The notes under the pieces are model-generated. The model saw nothing but the letters and a program-made list of their open reading frames with translations. It was not told the DNA's origin and ran no database searches. DNA of 64,000 nucleotides, taken from DASQUK01 sp963756425 (GTDB taxonomy: Bacteria; Actinomycetota; Acidimicrobiia; Acidimicrobiales; VFJN01). The stretch lies in NCBI GenBank assembly GCA_963756425.1, contig CAVWNW010000008.1, forward strand, positions 186,001-250,000, written 5' to 3'. The stretch's first letter is position 1, and the number at the start of each line of letters is the position of its first letter. Position numbers and translations under genes: made by a program. This document shows, piece after piece, positions 15,752 to 25,722 of the stretch.

Positions 15752-17263
15752 ATGAGCGAGCGTCCGGCCCGAAGATCGCGCGCCCGCGCCCTCGCAGCAG
15801 GCGTCGCCCTGGGCGCTGCCGCCGCCGCGATCGCCGGGACCCGGCGGAACCGCGCGGTGGCGCGCCGCAGCGACGATGGCACGCCGATCTCTGCCCGCAA
15901 CGGAAACCGACGGCGGCTGGAGCTGGCCCGGCTGGGTGGGCGGGCCGGCGCCGACCTCGCACTCCACCGGGCCCGGCGGACCTTTGCCAGCGCCGAGCGC
16001 CGGGTCGAGCTCGACCGGCGCTTCGAGCTGCGCACGGCGGACCAGGTGGCGCAGGCCCTCGGCAACATGAAGGGCGCATTCATGAAGCTGGGCCAGATGG
16101 CCTCGTACCTGGACACCGGGCTGCCGGATCACGTGCGCCAGGCGCTCCGGGGCCTGCAGCAGGATGCGCCACCCATGTCGCCGGAGCTCGCCGCGGGCGT
16201 GGTGGAGCGGGAGCTGGGCGTCCCTCCCGACAGGGTGTTCCTGGAGTGGGACCCGATACCCATCGCCGCCGCCTCGATCGGGCAGGTGCACCGGGCGATC
16301 ACCCGTGACGGGCGCGCCGTGGCGGTCAAGGTGCAGTACCCCGGAGTCGACGAGGCCATCAGGTCCGACCTCGGCAGCGCGGGCCTGATCTTCGGCGCCA
16401 TGGGCCTGGCGCTGTCGGGCTTCGAGCCCGGCCCGCTGGTCGAGGAGATCCGGGCCCGGGTGGTCGAGGAGCTCGACTACGGCAACGAGGCCCGCAACCA
16501 GCAGCTGTTCGCCGACTTCTATCGGGGGCACCCGTTCATCCACGTGCCCGACGTCCTCATGCCCCTGTCGACACCACGTGTCCTGACCACCGAGCTGGCC
16601 GAGGGCGTGCGTTTCGAGGAGATGGCGACGTGGGACCAGCACGAACGCAACCAGGCCGCCGAGGCCATCTACCGGTTCGTGTTCCGCAGCCTCTACCGCC
16701 TCCAGGCGTTCAACGGGGATCCCCACCCCGGCAACTACCTGTTCCGCCCGGGTGGCCAGGTCACGTTCCTCGACTTCGGCCTCGTCAAGCACTTCACACC
16801 GGTGGACATCGAGCTGTTCGGCGACATGATCCGGGCCATGGTCAACGACCGCGACACCGCCCGCTACCGGGAGATCGTGGAACGGATCGGCATGCTGCGC
16901 CCGGGCACGCCCGTGTCCGATCGGCAGGTGCACGACTACTTCAGCCACTTCTACGAGTTCGTCATGCACGACGAGGAGGTGACGATCACCCCCCAGTGGT
17001 CGACCGATGCGCTGTCGCGCTACTTCGACCCGTCGGGTCCCTACGGGCCGATCATCAAGGCCGCCAACCTGCCCGCCAGCTTCGTCATCATCCAGCGGAT
17101 CAACCTCGGGCTCATGGCCATCCTCGGCGACCTGCGGGCCACGGCCAACTTCCGGGGCATCGCCAACGAGCTGTGGCCCTGGGTCGACGGCCCACCGTCG
17201 ACCGTGATGGGCAAGGCCGAGGCGCAGTGGCTGGCCACGGGCCGCCATCGCCCGTCGGGCTGA
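15752..17263 (+). CDS. ABC1/UbiB-type atypical kinase (AarF/ADCK family)
   Basis: A 503-residue UbiB/COQ8-like protein kinase-fold ATPase. The KxGQ motif is MKLGQMAS (Lys112), the alanine-rich loop is AAASIGQVHRA (172-182), the ATP lysine lies in AVKVQYPG (Lys193), the catalytic loop is NGDPHPGNYL (~320-330) and the metal motif is FLDFGLVKHF (~343). A basic, alanine-rich N-terminal stretch may touch the membrane. TAGGCT (15737-15742) lies nine bases before the ATG, suggesting leaderless expression. It probably supports isoprenoid-quinone or lipid metabolism; the exact partner is unknown. Confidence 0.92.
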   Translation: MSERPARRSRARALAAGVALGAAAAAIAGTRRNRAVARRSDDGTPISARNGNRRRLELARLGGRAGADLALHRARRTFASAERRVELDRRFELRTADQVAQALGNMKGAFMKLGQMASYLDTGLPDHVRQALRGLQQDAPPMSPELAAGVVERELGVPPDRVFLEWDPIPIAAASIGQVHRAITRDGRAVAVKVQYPGVDEAIRSDLGSAGLIFGAMGLALSGFEPGPLVEEIRARVVEELDYGNEARNQQLFADFYRGHPFIHVPDVLMPLSTPRVLTTELAEGVRFEEMATWDQHERNQAAEAIYRFVFRSLYRLQAFNGDPHPGNYLFRPGGQVTFLDFGLVKHFTPVDIELFGDMIRAMVNDRDTARYREIVERIGMLRPGTPVSDRQVHDYFSHFYEFVMHDEEVTITPQWSTDALSRYFDPSGPYGPIIKAANLPASFVIIQRINLGLMAILGDLRATANFRGIANELWPWVDGPPSTVMGKAEAQWLATGRHRPSG

Positions 17264-17305
17264 CGGGTCCCCGCAGCGCCCCGGGGCGGTCCCTACCATG
17301 CGTCG

Positions 17306-18202
17306 GTGGTCGAAGGGCTGGGCGATGTGCTGGCGAGGCCGCCGCAGCCGCCCTCTCCCGAGGGGATCGCGGCGTTGCGCACCGCGCTCGACGACGGCGC
17401 CCGCGCCGCCCGGGCCGTGGGCGGTTGGAGCCAGGACGAGCCGCTCCGCCTGTCGAAGCACCGCGTAACCGGCTTACTGCGGTGCCCGCGCCGGGCGCTG
17501 AGCGACGACCAGGGCGCAGGCGGTGACGACGTCGTCGTCGGGTGGGTGGTCGACGCCGCCGCCAAGCTGTCCGCCGTGTCGCCCCGGCGACACATCACCG
17601 TCGACGCTGCGGTGGCGTTCCTCACCGCCCTCGGCGACAGCACCGTGGCCCAGCACCTGGCCGACCTCGGGCCAGCTGCGGAGCGCCTGACCTCCGACGC
17701 CGGCGCGCGGATCGACCGGCTGGCGGCGTCGCTGGCAGGAGTGGACGCGGGCTGGTGGCCACGCGTCGAGGATCCGGTTCGGGTGCCGTTGGCGGGCGGG
17801 GCCGTCACGGTGGCGGGGCGGATCGACGTGCTCCTGGGCGGCCCGCCTACCGGGAGGCCCGGCGTGATCGTGGAGGTCAAGGGGGGCCGCTGGCATGACG
17901 GAATGCGGGCCGACGGGCACCTCTACGCCCTGCTGGTGGCGCTGCGCGACGGCGAGGTCCCTGCGAGCGCGGTGACGATCGTGTCCGACGGCACCACCCA
18001 CGTCGAGCACATCCGGCCCGCATTGCTCGAGCACGCCGCCGAGCGGCTCGACGAGACCATGCGCGTAGCCGCCAGGCTGGCGGCCGGCGAGCCGCCGGCG
18101 ACGCTGCCTGGTGCCCACTGCGAGCACTGCCCGGTGCGTCCGGACTGCCCGGCAGGACAGGTCTGGCGGCCGGCGGGCGAAGCGGCGGGGAGCGTGCCGT
18201 GA
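17306..18202 (+). CDS. Putative Fe-S PD-(D/E)XK nuclease, first of a coupled pair
   Basis: A 298-residue protein with features of the Cas4/AddB-type Fe-S nuclease branch. SKHRVTGLLRCPRR (Cys60) matches the N-terminal Cys of such proteins. Near the C-terminus C272-x2-C275-x5-C281 (HCEHCPVRPDCP) completes a four-Cys set. Between them GRIDVLLGG (Asp174) and IVEVKGG (Glu190, Lys192) give a plausible D...ExK active site. The role would be DNA end or flap processing; no helicase is adjacent. The start GTG follows TACCAT (17294-17299) by six bases. The next gene starts inside its stop (GTGA). I infer the fold from motifs only. Confidence 0.68.
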   Translation: MVEGLGDVLARPPQPPSPEGIAALRTALDDGARAARAVGGWSQDEPLRLSKHRVTGLLRCPRRALSDDQGAGGDDVVVGWVVDAAAKLSAVSPRRHITVDAAVAFLTALGDSTVAQHLADLGPAAERLTSDAGARIDRLAASLAGVDAGWWPRVEDPVRVPLAGGAVTVAGRIDVLLGGPPTGRPGVIVEVKGGRWHDGMRADGHLYALLVALRDGEVPASAVTIVSDGTTHVEHIRPALLEHAAERLDETMRVAARLAAGEPPATLPGAHCEHCPVRPDCPAGQVWRPAGEAAGSVP

Positions 18203-19338
18203 TGGCTTCCCGAGGCCACCGGTTCCGCCCCATCGAGGGCGAGGCAATGAGTTCCGGAGCCGGAACCGATGACCTCGGCCTCGACTCGCGGGAACCCATC
18301 GCCTCGGGGCCACCGACCCCGCGCCACCGGAGGTCGGACCCGGTAGACCCGGTGGGGACGGCAGATCGCCTGCGCGCCGAGGCCAGCCGGCGGATCGCCG
18401 AGGCTCTGGCGGGGGCCCCGTCCCCGGGCGCCGTGGGTGAGGTGTACGTCGGCTGGATCGCCGCCCGCGAGGCCGCCACCTGCCCGGCCCGGTACCGCGC
18501 CGAAGGCGAACACGGCTGGGGCTTTCCTGGCTGGTCGCCACCACTGGCCGGCGGGGCCTGCGGACGCGCTGCACTCGGGCACCACATCGCGGAAGCCGAC
18601 CTGGCGGGCCGGCCAGCGACGCTACCCATGCCGCTCGAAGCCATCCGTGTCTGGATGCGGGCACTGCGCATGCGGAGTGGGACCGGCGAGGGCCGGACGC
18701 CCCCGGTCGAACGGTCGGGCGTGGGCGACTGGATCTGCGAGGCCTGGGACACCGGGGACTCCGCCACACTCGCCGCGGTCGCCGCGCTTGGCGGACGCTG
18801 GCTGGGGGGGTTCGTCCGGGTCCTGGGTTGGCCGCTCCCGCCGGGGCTCACGCTGCTCAACGCCCCCGGTCCGGCGGCCGCCTCGGCGCTGCGGTGGCGG
18901 CCCGACAGGGCCTCGCCCGTGACAGTGGCGTGCGGCGCCGACGCCCGGATCGGGCGGGTGACGGGCGCAGGTGGGTTCGCGGTGGTTGTCCACCGGGTGA
19001 CCACCGGTGACGACGATGCCGTCCGCGATCGGGCGGCGTTCGAGGCCGCCGCTGCGGCGCTGGCGATCGGCGTGGTGCCGGGTTCGGTGCTGATCACCGC
19101 CGGCGACACCGGCGAACGGATGACGGTCCCCGTCGACGACCACCTGCTGGCGCTCGGGGCGGAGCGCGTTGTCAGCGTGGTTGGGCAGCGTATCGTCGCC
19201 GTGGAGCGCGGCTTTGATCCCGCAGATGCCACGCCGTCCGGGGCGTGCCGCCAGTGCGAGCACCGCGCCGACTGCCCGCCGGGCGAGGGGTGGATGCGCG
19301 TCGCCGAGCGCTGGCGCGGCGGGCTGCCGGTGCTCTAG
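18199..19338 (+). CDS. Divergent Fe-S PD-(D/E)XK-like protein with altered active site, second of the pair
   Basis: A 379-residue protein sharing the architecture of the preceding one. REAATCPARYR (Cys95) and C350-x2-C353-x5-C359 (ACRQCEHRADCP) reproduce the four-Cys arrangement. VTVACGADARIG keeps an Asp (248), but the ExK position reads VVVHRVTT (His265, Val267), so metal-dependent cleavage is unlikely. It could be a structural partner that forms a heterodimer with the first protein, as AddA/AddB-type enzymes do. Translation is coupled through a four-base overlap; an ATG immediately follows the GTG. Unrecognised otherwise. Confidence 0.6.
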   Translation: MMASRGHRFRPIEGEAMSSGAGTDDLGLDSREPIASGPPTPRHRRSDPVDPVGTADRLRAEASRRIAEALAGAPSPGAVGEVYVGWIAAREAATCPARYRAEGEHGWGFPGWSPPLAGGACGRAALGHHIAEADLAGRPATLPMPLEAIRVWMRALRMRSGTGEGRTPPVERSGVGDWICEAWDTGDSATLAAVAALGGRWLGGFVRVLGWPLPPGLTLLNAPGPAAASALRWRPDRASPVTVACGADARIGRVTGAGGFAVVVHRVTTGDDDAVRDRAAFEAAAAALAIGVVPGSVLITAGDTGERMTVPVDDHLLALGAERVVSVVGQRIVAVERGFDPADATPSGACRQCEHRADCPPGEGWMRVAERWRGGLPVL

Positions 19339-19395
19339 CGGGGCACTGGAACACCGCGCGGCGTCCCGCACGCCCTACCACCCACGCCGGCTCCG

Positions 19396-20229
19396 CTACG
19401 ACCAGGCGCCGAGCTTGCCGACGGGCCCGTGACCGCCGCCGAGAGTCCAGCCGGCCGACCGCTCCAGGCCCTCGTGCACGAACCGCTTGGCCGCCCGCAG
19501 GGCGTCGGGCACCGCCATGCCCCGGGCCAGCCCGGCTGCGGTGGCGGCGCCGAAACTGCAGCCGGTGCCGTGGTCGTTGCGGGTGTCGACGCGCGGCTGG
19601 CACAGCTCGGTGACATCGCCCGTCGCGCTCTCGACCACGATGTCGCACGCACCAGCGTCCGCCACCAGGTGACCGCCCTTGACCACGACCCAGCGCGGCC
19701 CCCATTCCGCCAGCTTGGCGGCGGCCCGGCGGGCGTCGTCGAGCGAGTCGATGCGTGTCCCGAGCAGCGCGTGTGCCTCGCGGGTGTTGGGCGTGACCAC
19801 CAGGGCCTCGGGGAACAGCGCTTCGCGGTACGCGGCCTCAGCCCCGGGATCGAGCAGGCGGGCACCGGTCGACGACACCAGGACCGGGTCGACCACGAGG
19901 TTGGGCAGGCGCCCGGAGGCGGCATACTCGGCCACCGCCTGAACCACCTCCTCGGTGGCAAGCATCCCGGTCTTGACCGCCGCCACCGGCAGATCCGCGA
20001 GCACGGCATCGAGCTGTGCCCGCAGGAAGTCGACCGGCGGCACGTGCACGCCGCTCACCCCGAGCGTGTTCTGTGCCGTCAGTGCGGTGATGGCGCTGGC
20101 GCCGTGCACCCCCAGCGCCGCAAAGGTCACGAGGTCGGCCTGGATGCCGGCACCCCCGCCCGAATCGGACCCCGCGATGGTCAGCGCCACCGCCGGTGTC
20201 CCCGAACTTGCCGCACTTGGCGAGGTCAT
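19396..20229 (-). CDS. thiD: Hydroxymethylpyrimidine/phosphomethylpyrimidine kinase
   Basis: ThiD phosphorylates HMP and HMP-P to HMP-PP for thiamin synthesis. The ~277-residue protein has the ribokinase-fold markers ALTIAGSDSGGGAGIQADL, ALTAQNTLGVSGVH, GMLATEEVVQAVAEY, VVTPNTREAHALLG and the C-terminal NDHGTGCSFGAATAAGLARG with the catalytic Asp. Start taken at ATG 20229; a GTG at 20244 is an alternative. It is the last gene of the thi operon, seven bases after thiE1. Its 5' end lies in a hairpin resembling the thiE2-thiO junction. Confidence 0.95.
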   Translation of the reverse strand: MTSPSAASSGTPAVALTIAGSDSGGGAGIQADLVTFAALGVHGASAITALTAQNTLGVSGVHVPPVDFLRAQLDAVLADLPVAAVKTGMLATEEVVQAVAEYAASGRLPNLVVDPVLVSSTGARLLDPGAEAAYREALFPEALVVTPNTREAHALLGTRIDSLDDARRAAAKLAEWGPRWVVVKGGHLVADAGACDIVVESATGDVTELCQPRVDTRNDHGTGCSFGAATAAGLARGMAVPDALRAAKRFVHEGLERSAGWTLGGGHGPVGKLGAWS

Positions 20230-20254
20230 GGCAGCGCTAACCACGACAAGTTCG
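20203..20254. repeat. Inverted repeat at the thiE1-thiD junction (copy 1)
   Basis: CGAACTTG (20203-20210) and CAAGTTCG (20247-20254) pair; the arms extend imperfectly. The element carries the end of thiE1 and the start of thiD. It aligns without gaps to 23179-23230, at the thiE2-thiO junction, with about three quarters of positions identical. Confidence 0.6.
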
Positions 20255-20899
20255 AGTGGGATGGGCGGCGTCCAGCTCGCAAATCATGGCCCGCACGATG
20301 CCGTGCGGGTCGTCCGAGCGCATCACCGCGCCCATCACCGCCACACCGGCGGCGCCCGCGGCCAGGCACGCCCCCGCCTGGCCGGGCCCGATCCCCCCGA
20401 GCGCGTAGACAGCCAGTGGCGACCCCACGCCGGCGACGGCTCGGCAGCCCGCCGCCAGCCCGTCGACGCCGAGCGCCGGGCCGTAGCCCGGCTTGGACGT
20501 CGTGGCGAACACCGGCGAGAACGTGGCGTACGCCGCGACGCGCCCCATGGCCGTGGCCATCAGCTCCCTGGGCGTGTGGCACGATCGCCCGATCCGTAGC
20601 CCCGCCGCCGAGTCCCCGGGCCAGGCATCGGCGGCGGCCAGGTGCACGCCGTCGGCTCCGACCGCATGGGCCAGCGCCGGGTCGCCGGCGACGATCAGGG
20701 TCGCAGCCCCCGCCGTGGCTGTGCGGAGCCGCACCGCCAGGTCGTGGCGGTCGGCGGCGGCTAAATCCTTCTCCCGCAGCAGGACCGCGGGCGCACCGGC
20801 GTCGACCGCGGCCGCCACGACGTCCGCCAAGTCGTGGCCGGCGTCCGCCGCCATCCCGCGGTCCGTCAGGACGAGCAGCTCCGGGGCGGGCACGGTCAC
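20237..20899 (-). CDS. thiE: Thiamin-phosphate synthase, copy 1
   Basis: ThiE joins HMP-PP and thiazole phosphate to thiamin phosphate. The 220-residue TIM-barrel protein shows VLLREKDL, the GADGVHLAAADAW strand, GRSCHTPRELMATAMG, YATFSPVFATTSKPGYGPALG (the phosphate loop) and VYALGGIGPGQAGACLAAGAAGVAVMGAV. GTG 20899 is the start, four bases after thiG. A second, different ThiE-like gene sits earlier in the same operon. Confidence 0.93.
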   Translation of the reverse strand: MTVPAPELLVLTDRGMAADAGHDLADVVAAAVDAGAPAVLLREKDLAAADRHDLAVRLRTATAGAATLIVAGDPALAHAVGADGVHLAAADAWPGDSAAGLRIGRSCHTPRELMATAMGRVAAYATFSPVFATTSKPGYGPALGVDGLAAGCRAVAGVGSPLAVYALGGIGPGQAGACLAAGAAGVAVMGAVMRSDDPHGIVRAMICELDAAHPTRTCRG

Positions 20900-20903
20900 G
20901 CGG

Positions 20904-21695
20904 TCACCCGAGGTCGGCCAGGCCGTCATCGCTGGTCGACGCCTCGGCGTACAGCCGCCGAGGGATGCGGCCCGCCCGGCGCGCCAGTCGGCCGGCCTCG
21001 ACCGCACGGCGCATGGCGTCGGCCATGCTGACCGGGTCACGGGCACGGGTGACGGCGGTCGCCAAGAGGACCGCATCGCAGCCCAGCTCCATCGCCCGGG
21101 CGGCATCGGAGGCGGTGCCGACGCCGGCGTCGAGCACCACGGGCACGCCGGCGGCCTCCACGATCATCGCCAGGTTGTAGGGGTTGCGGATGCCCATGCC
21201 GCTGCCGATCGGAGAGCCTAAGGGCATGACCGCCGCGACACCTGCGTCCTCGAGGCGGCGCGCCAGCACCGGGTCGTCGTTGGTGTAGGCCAGCACCACG
21301 AAGCCGTCGTCGACGAGCTGCTCGCCCGCATCCAGCAGCTCGACCGGGTCGGGCAGCAGCGTGCGCTCGTCGGCCACGACCTCGAGCTTCACCCAGTCCG
21401 TCTCCAACGCCTCGCGCCCCAGCTGCGCCGTGCGCACCGCGTCCCGCGCGGTGAAGCAGCCGGCGGTGTTGGGCAGGGGCCGGATGCCGGTGCGGCGCAA
21501 CAGGTCGAACAGCGAGCCCGGTGCCGAGGGGTCTACCCGACGCAGCGCGACGGTCGTCATCTCGGTGCCGGACACCGTCAGCGCCTCCTCGAGCAGGTCG
21601 AGGTTCGGCGCGCCACCGGTGCCCAGGATCAGCCGCGACCGGAACGACTCGCCGGCGATCACAAGGGGGTCGGAGTGAAGTTCGATCGTGGTCAT
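20904..21695 (-). CDS. thiG: Thiazole synthase
   Basis: ThiG builds the thiazole ring from DXP, ThiS-thiocarboxylate and dehydroglycine. The 263-residue TIM barrel has RLILGTGGAPNLDLL, the Schiff-base lysine in DWVKLEVVAD (Lys103), VMPLGSPIGSGMGIRNPYNL and DAGVGTASDAARAMELGCDA. The length is normal. A 99-base gap holding two perfect hairpins separates it from thiS upstream, an unusual break in an otherwise overlapping operon. Confidence 0.96.
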   Translation of the reverse strand: MTTIELHSDPLVIAGESFRSRLILGTGGAPNLDLLEEALTVSGTEMTTVALRRVDPSAPGSLFDLLRRTGIRPLPNTAGCFTARDAVRTAQLGREALETDWVKLEVVADERTLLPDPVELLDAGEQLVDDGFVVLAYTNDDPVLARRLEDAGVAAVMPLGSPIGSGMGIRNPYNLAMIVEAAGVPVVLDAGVGTASDAARAMELGCDAVLLATAVTRARDPVSMADAMRRAVEAGRLARRAGRIPRRLYAEASTSDDGLADLG

Positions 21696-21715
21696 CGCGC
21701 CGTCGGATCTCCTCT

Positions 21716-21761
21716 GGGGCTGCGCCCCGAACCCATCGCCGTCGCGCGAACTGGTTCGCGC
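21716..21761. repeat. Two hairpins in the thiS-thiG gap
   Basis: GGGGC-TGC-GCCCC at 21716-21728 and GCGCGAAC-TG-GTTCGCGC at 21744-21761 are perfect stem-loops, followed towards thiS by another GAGCG-type repeat. They lie in the only long gap of the operon and may stabilise, attenuate or process the transcript. Confidence 0.55.
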
Positions 21762-21794
21762 CGCCGGCCTGCCAGTGCTCGCTCCGCTCGCACG

Positions 21795-22010
21795 TCAGCC
21801 TCCCTGGGCGATCGACAGGATCTCGACGCGCTCGCCGGCCGCCAGCGGGCGCTGCCGCCAGGTCCGGCGGGTGACGACCTCGCCGTCCACCGCCACGGCA
21901 ATGCCGCGGGGCTCGAGCTCCAACAGCGCGATCAGGTCGGCAACGCTGGTGCCGGCCGGGAGCTCGGTCGCTTCGCCGTTGACGATGACGCGCATCGCCA
22001 TGGCCGTCAC
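21795..22010 (-). CDS. thiS: Sulfur carrier protein ThiS
   Basis: ThiS carries sulfur as a C-terminal thiocarboxylate for thiazole synthesis. The short ubiquitin-like protein reads MRVIVNGEATELPAGTSVAD at the start of its fold and ends LSIAQGG, the required Gly-Gly tail. The GTG at 22010 overlaps the thiO stop by four bases; ATGs at 22001 and 21995 are alternatives and 21995 begins exactly at the domain. No ThiF adenylyltransferase is present in the window, so activation must be encoded elsewhere. Confidence 0.92.
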   Translation of the reverse strand: MTAMAMRVIVNGEATELPAGTSVADLIALLELEPRGIAVAVDGEVVTRRTWRQRPLAAGERVEILSIAQGG

Positions 22011-23158
22011 ACCCGCACCGCCTCGAACCGCCGGGGATCACAGGCGTCCAGCTCCGGCGGCAACGGCTCCCCGGCCACCGCCGCGGCCACCGCCGCGGCC
22101 GTGATCGGCGTGAGCAGGATCCCGTTGCGGTAGTGCCCCGTGGCCACCACCAGCCCGTCCAGCGGGCTCGGTCCGATCAGGGGCAGGTCGTCGGGCGTCC
22201 CCGGCCGGAGGCCGGCGCGCGCCGCCACCAGCTCGGCATCGTCGAGGCCCGGGATCAGCACCAGCGCGTCCCGGAGCAGGTCGTGGGCGCCGCCGGCGGT
22301 GACCCGGGTGTCCCAGCCGCGCTCCTGCACCGTGGCACCGACGATCAGGCGGCCGTCGGCCCTCGGGACCAGGTACACGGTGAACCCGCGGGCCAGCCCG
22401 CGGACCGTGCGCGTGACCAGCGGCGCTCCTGGTGGTTGGCGCAACGTGAGGATCTCCCCCTTGACGGGTCGGACCGGTGGGACGGCCGCCTCCGGCAGCC
22501 CGGTGATGCCAGCCGAGCGGCACCCGGCCGCCAGCACCACGGTCCCAGCGTCGATCCGTCGGTGCGCGGTCGCCCCGGCCAGTTCCACGCCGGTCACGCG
22601 CTTGCGCTCGGGTCTCGTCACGACCCGCTCGACCTCCGCGGCCACGAAGCCGACTCCCGCGTCGGTGGCGACCTTGCGCAGCGCCTCCATCAGGGCGGGT
22701 GGGTCCACCGATCGCTCGCCGGCGGCCAGGAACCCGGCCCGCACCCCGGGCGCCAGCCCGGGCTCGAGGCGCCGGACCTCGCGACCCCGCAGGGGCGTGA
22801 CGTCGAGGCCCATCGCCCGGTGTCGGGCCGCCAGCTCGTCGAGGGCGACTCTGTCGTCAGCGTCGAGCGCCACCACGAGCGTGCCGTCGGCCCGGTAGCC
22901 GATCTCGGCGCCGGCGGCACCCTCCACGTCGGCCGCGAAGGCCGGCCACCTCGACCACGACGCCAGGTTGAGCCGCAGAAGCGGCTCCTCCCCCATGCGA
23001 GCCTCGGTGACCGGCGCCAGCATCCCCGCCGCCACCCCGGACGCGCCGCCGCCGGGATCGGGGTCGACCACGGTGACGGCCGCGCCCCGCTGGGCGAGCC
23101 GCCACGCGCAGGCAAGGCCGATCGCACCACCCCCCACGACGACCACGTCGGGACTCAC
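22007..23158 (-). CDS. thiO: Glycine oxidase
   Basis: ThiO is an FAD-dependent oxidase that makes dehydroglycine from glycine for ThiG. The 383-residue protein opens with the FAD motif VVVVGGGAIGLACAWRLAQR and has GGGASGVAAGMLAPVTEAR. It ends with the conserved DDLPLIGPSPLDGLVVATGH and NGILLTPITAAAVA. GTG 23158 is the start. Use of ThiO marks the aerobic (Bacillus-like) branch. No ThiH is present in the window. Confidence 0.93.
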   Translation of the reverse strand: MSPDVVVVGGGAIGLACAWRLAQRGAAVTVVDPDPGGGASGVAAGMLAPVTEARMGEEPLLRLNLASWSRWPAFAADVEGAAGAEIGYRADGTLVVALDADDRVALDELAARHRAMGLDVTPLRGREVRRLEPGLAPGVRAGFLAAGERSVDPPALMEALRKVATDAGVGFVAAEVERVVTRPERKRVTGVELAGATAHRRIDAGTVVLAAGCRSAGITGLPEAAVPPVRPVKGEILTLRQPPGAPLVTRTVRGLARGFTVYLVPRADGRLIVGATVQERGWDTRVTAGGAHDLLRDALVLIPGLDDAELVAARAGLRPGTPDDLPLIGPSPLDGLVVATGHYRNGILLTPITAAAVAAAVAGEPLPPELDACDPRRFEAVRV

Positions 23159-23204
23159 GCCGCCCCCCGTTGCGTTGCCGAACTTGCCGCAGGAAGCGTG
23201 GTCA
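23155..23204 (-). other. Vestigial mini-ORF resembling the start of ThiD
   Basis: Overlapping the thiE2 stop (ATGA), a 16-codon frame reads MTTLPAASSATQRGAA and its stop overlaps the thiO start codon. It resembles the first residues of ThiD in this operon (MTSPSAASSGTP). It may be a decayed copy left by duplication of a thiE-thiD junction, or simply a translated linker. Confidence 0.35.
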
Positions 23205-23230
23205 TGGCCGCTCCAAATGCGGCAAGTTCG
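23179..23230. repeat. Inverted repeat at the thiE2-thiO junction (copy 2)
   Basis: CGAACTTGCCGCA (23179-23191) and TGCGGCAAGTTCG (23218-23230) form a perfect 13-base inverted repeat with a 26-base loop. It spans the end of thiE2 and the mini-ORF. The same element occurs, less perfectly, at 20203-20254, but read in a different frame by the thiE genes. Confidence 0.65.
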
Positions 23231-23872
23231 TGCTGGCGCCAGCCAGGGCGTCGGCCGCCTTGGTGACGGCCAGCATCATCTCGTGGGTGGCGCTGTGGGG
23301 ATCGGGTGCGTCGGATATCGCGCCGATGACCGCCACGCCCCATGCCCCGGCCTCGATCACCTCGTCCACCGATTGGGCGGTAATGCCGGCGATGGCGACG
23401 ACGGGGACCGACACGGCCGAGGCCACCGCTCGCACGCCCGCGACGCCGATGGGTTCCGGCAGCCCGCTCTTCGACCTGGTGGCGAACGTCGGGCCCACTC
23501 CGAGGTAGCTCGCGCCCTCCCCGACGAGGCGGCGTCCAGTGCCCGGATCGCGGGCCGTGCCACCCACGAACAGGTCCGGCCCCACCAGCCGCCGGACCGC
23601 GGCCACGGGCAAGTCCTCGGCACCCACGTGCACGCCGTCGGCCCCGACCGCCAACGCCACGTCGGCCCGGTCGTTCACCAGGCAGGTGGCGCCCGCCGCT
23701 CGGCAGCGCGCTGCGATCGCCTCGGACAGGCGGAGGCGATCCGCGTCGCTGCCCGTCTTGATCCGCACCTGGAGCGTGGGGGCGCCACCCTCCAGGGCCG
23801 CCTCGGCGACGATCAACGAGTCGACCAGCACGTGCAGCCGTCCGAGGGAACGCCCGGGCGCGTCGTCGAAGC

Positions 23873-23876
<4 letters not shown>
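23202..23876 (-). CDS. thiE: Thiamin-phosphate synthase-like protein, copy 2
   Basis: A second, divergent ThiE-family TIM-barrel protein of 224 residues. TLQVRIKTGSDADRLRLSEA, CLVNDRADVALAVGADGVHV, VGGTARDPGTGRRLVGEGAS, YLGVGPTFATRSKSGLPEPI and PVVAIAGITAQSVDEVIEAG are the expected motifs. I chose the TTG at 23876, which overlaps the thiC stop (TTGA); no ATG is available near it. TTG and close packing suggest low or coupled expression. The name thiE2 used in the text is only to tell the copies apart; whether both are active synthases is not certain. Confidence 0.9.
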
Positions 23877-25630
<1,754 letters not shown>

Positions 25631-25638
25631 GGAGCATC

Positions 25639-25722
25639 ACTCCCTTCGCCGGCATTACCCGGATCAGGTTCTGCGGTCGGCGCCTCGTGCGCCCTCTCAG
25701 CCCGGTCGCCCGAGCTCCCGCG
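25639..25722 (-). promoter_or_regulatory. TPP (THI-element) riboswitch upstream of thiC
   Basis: Read on the minus strand the leader contains the hallmark segments GGGAGC, CTGAGAGGG, ACCGCAGAACCTGATC and CGGGTAATGCCGGCGAAGGGA in the right order and spacing. The terminal GGGAG also serves as the ribosome-binding site for thiC, so ligand binding can sequester translation initiation. An additional hairpin (GTGGG/CCCAC) lies just upstream at about 25725-25741. No T-run was seen, so translational control is favoured. Confidence 0.95.

Noticed and set aside
15754..15766. GAGCGAGCGTCCG at the ABC1 kinase start as a third full copy of the dispersed repeat
   Set aside because: Only the first 13-15 bases match; the later blocks are missing, so it is kept only as a partial similarity.
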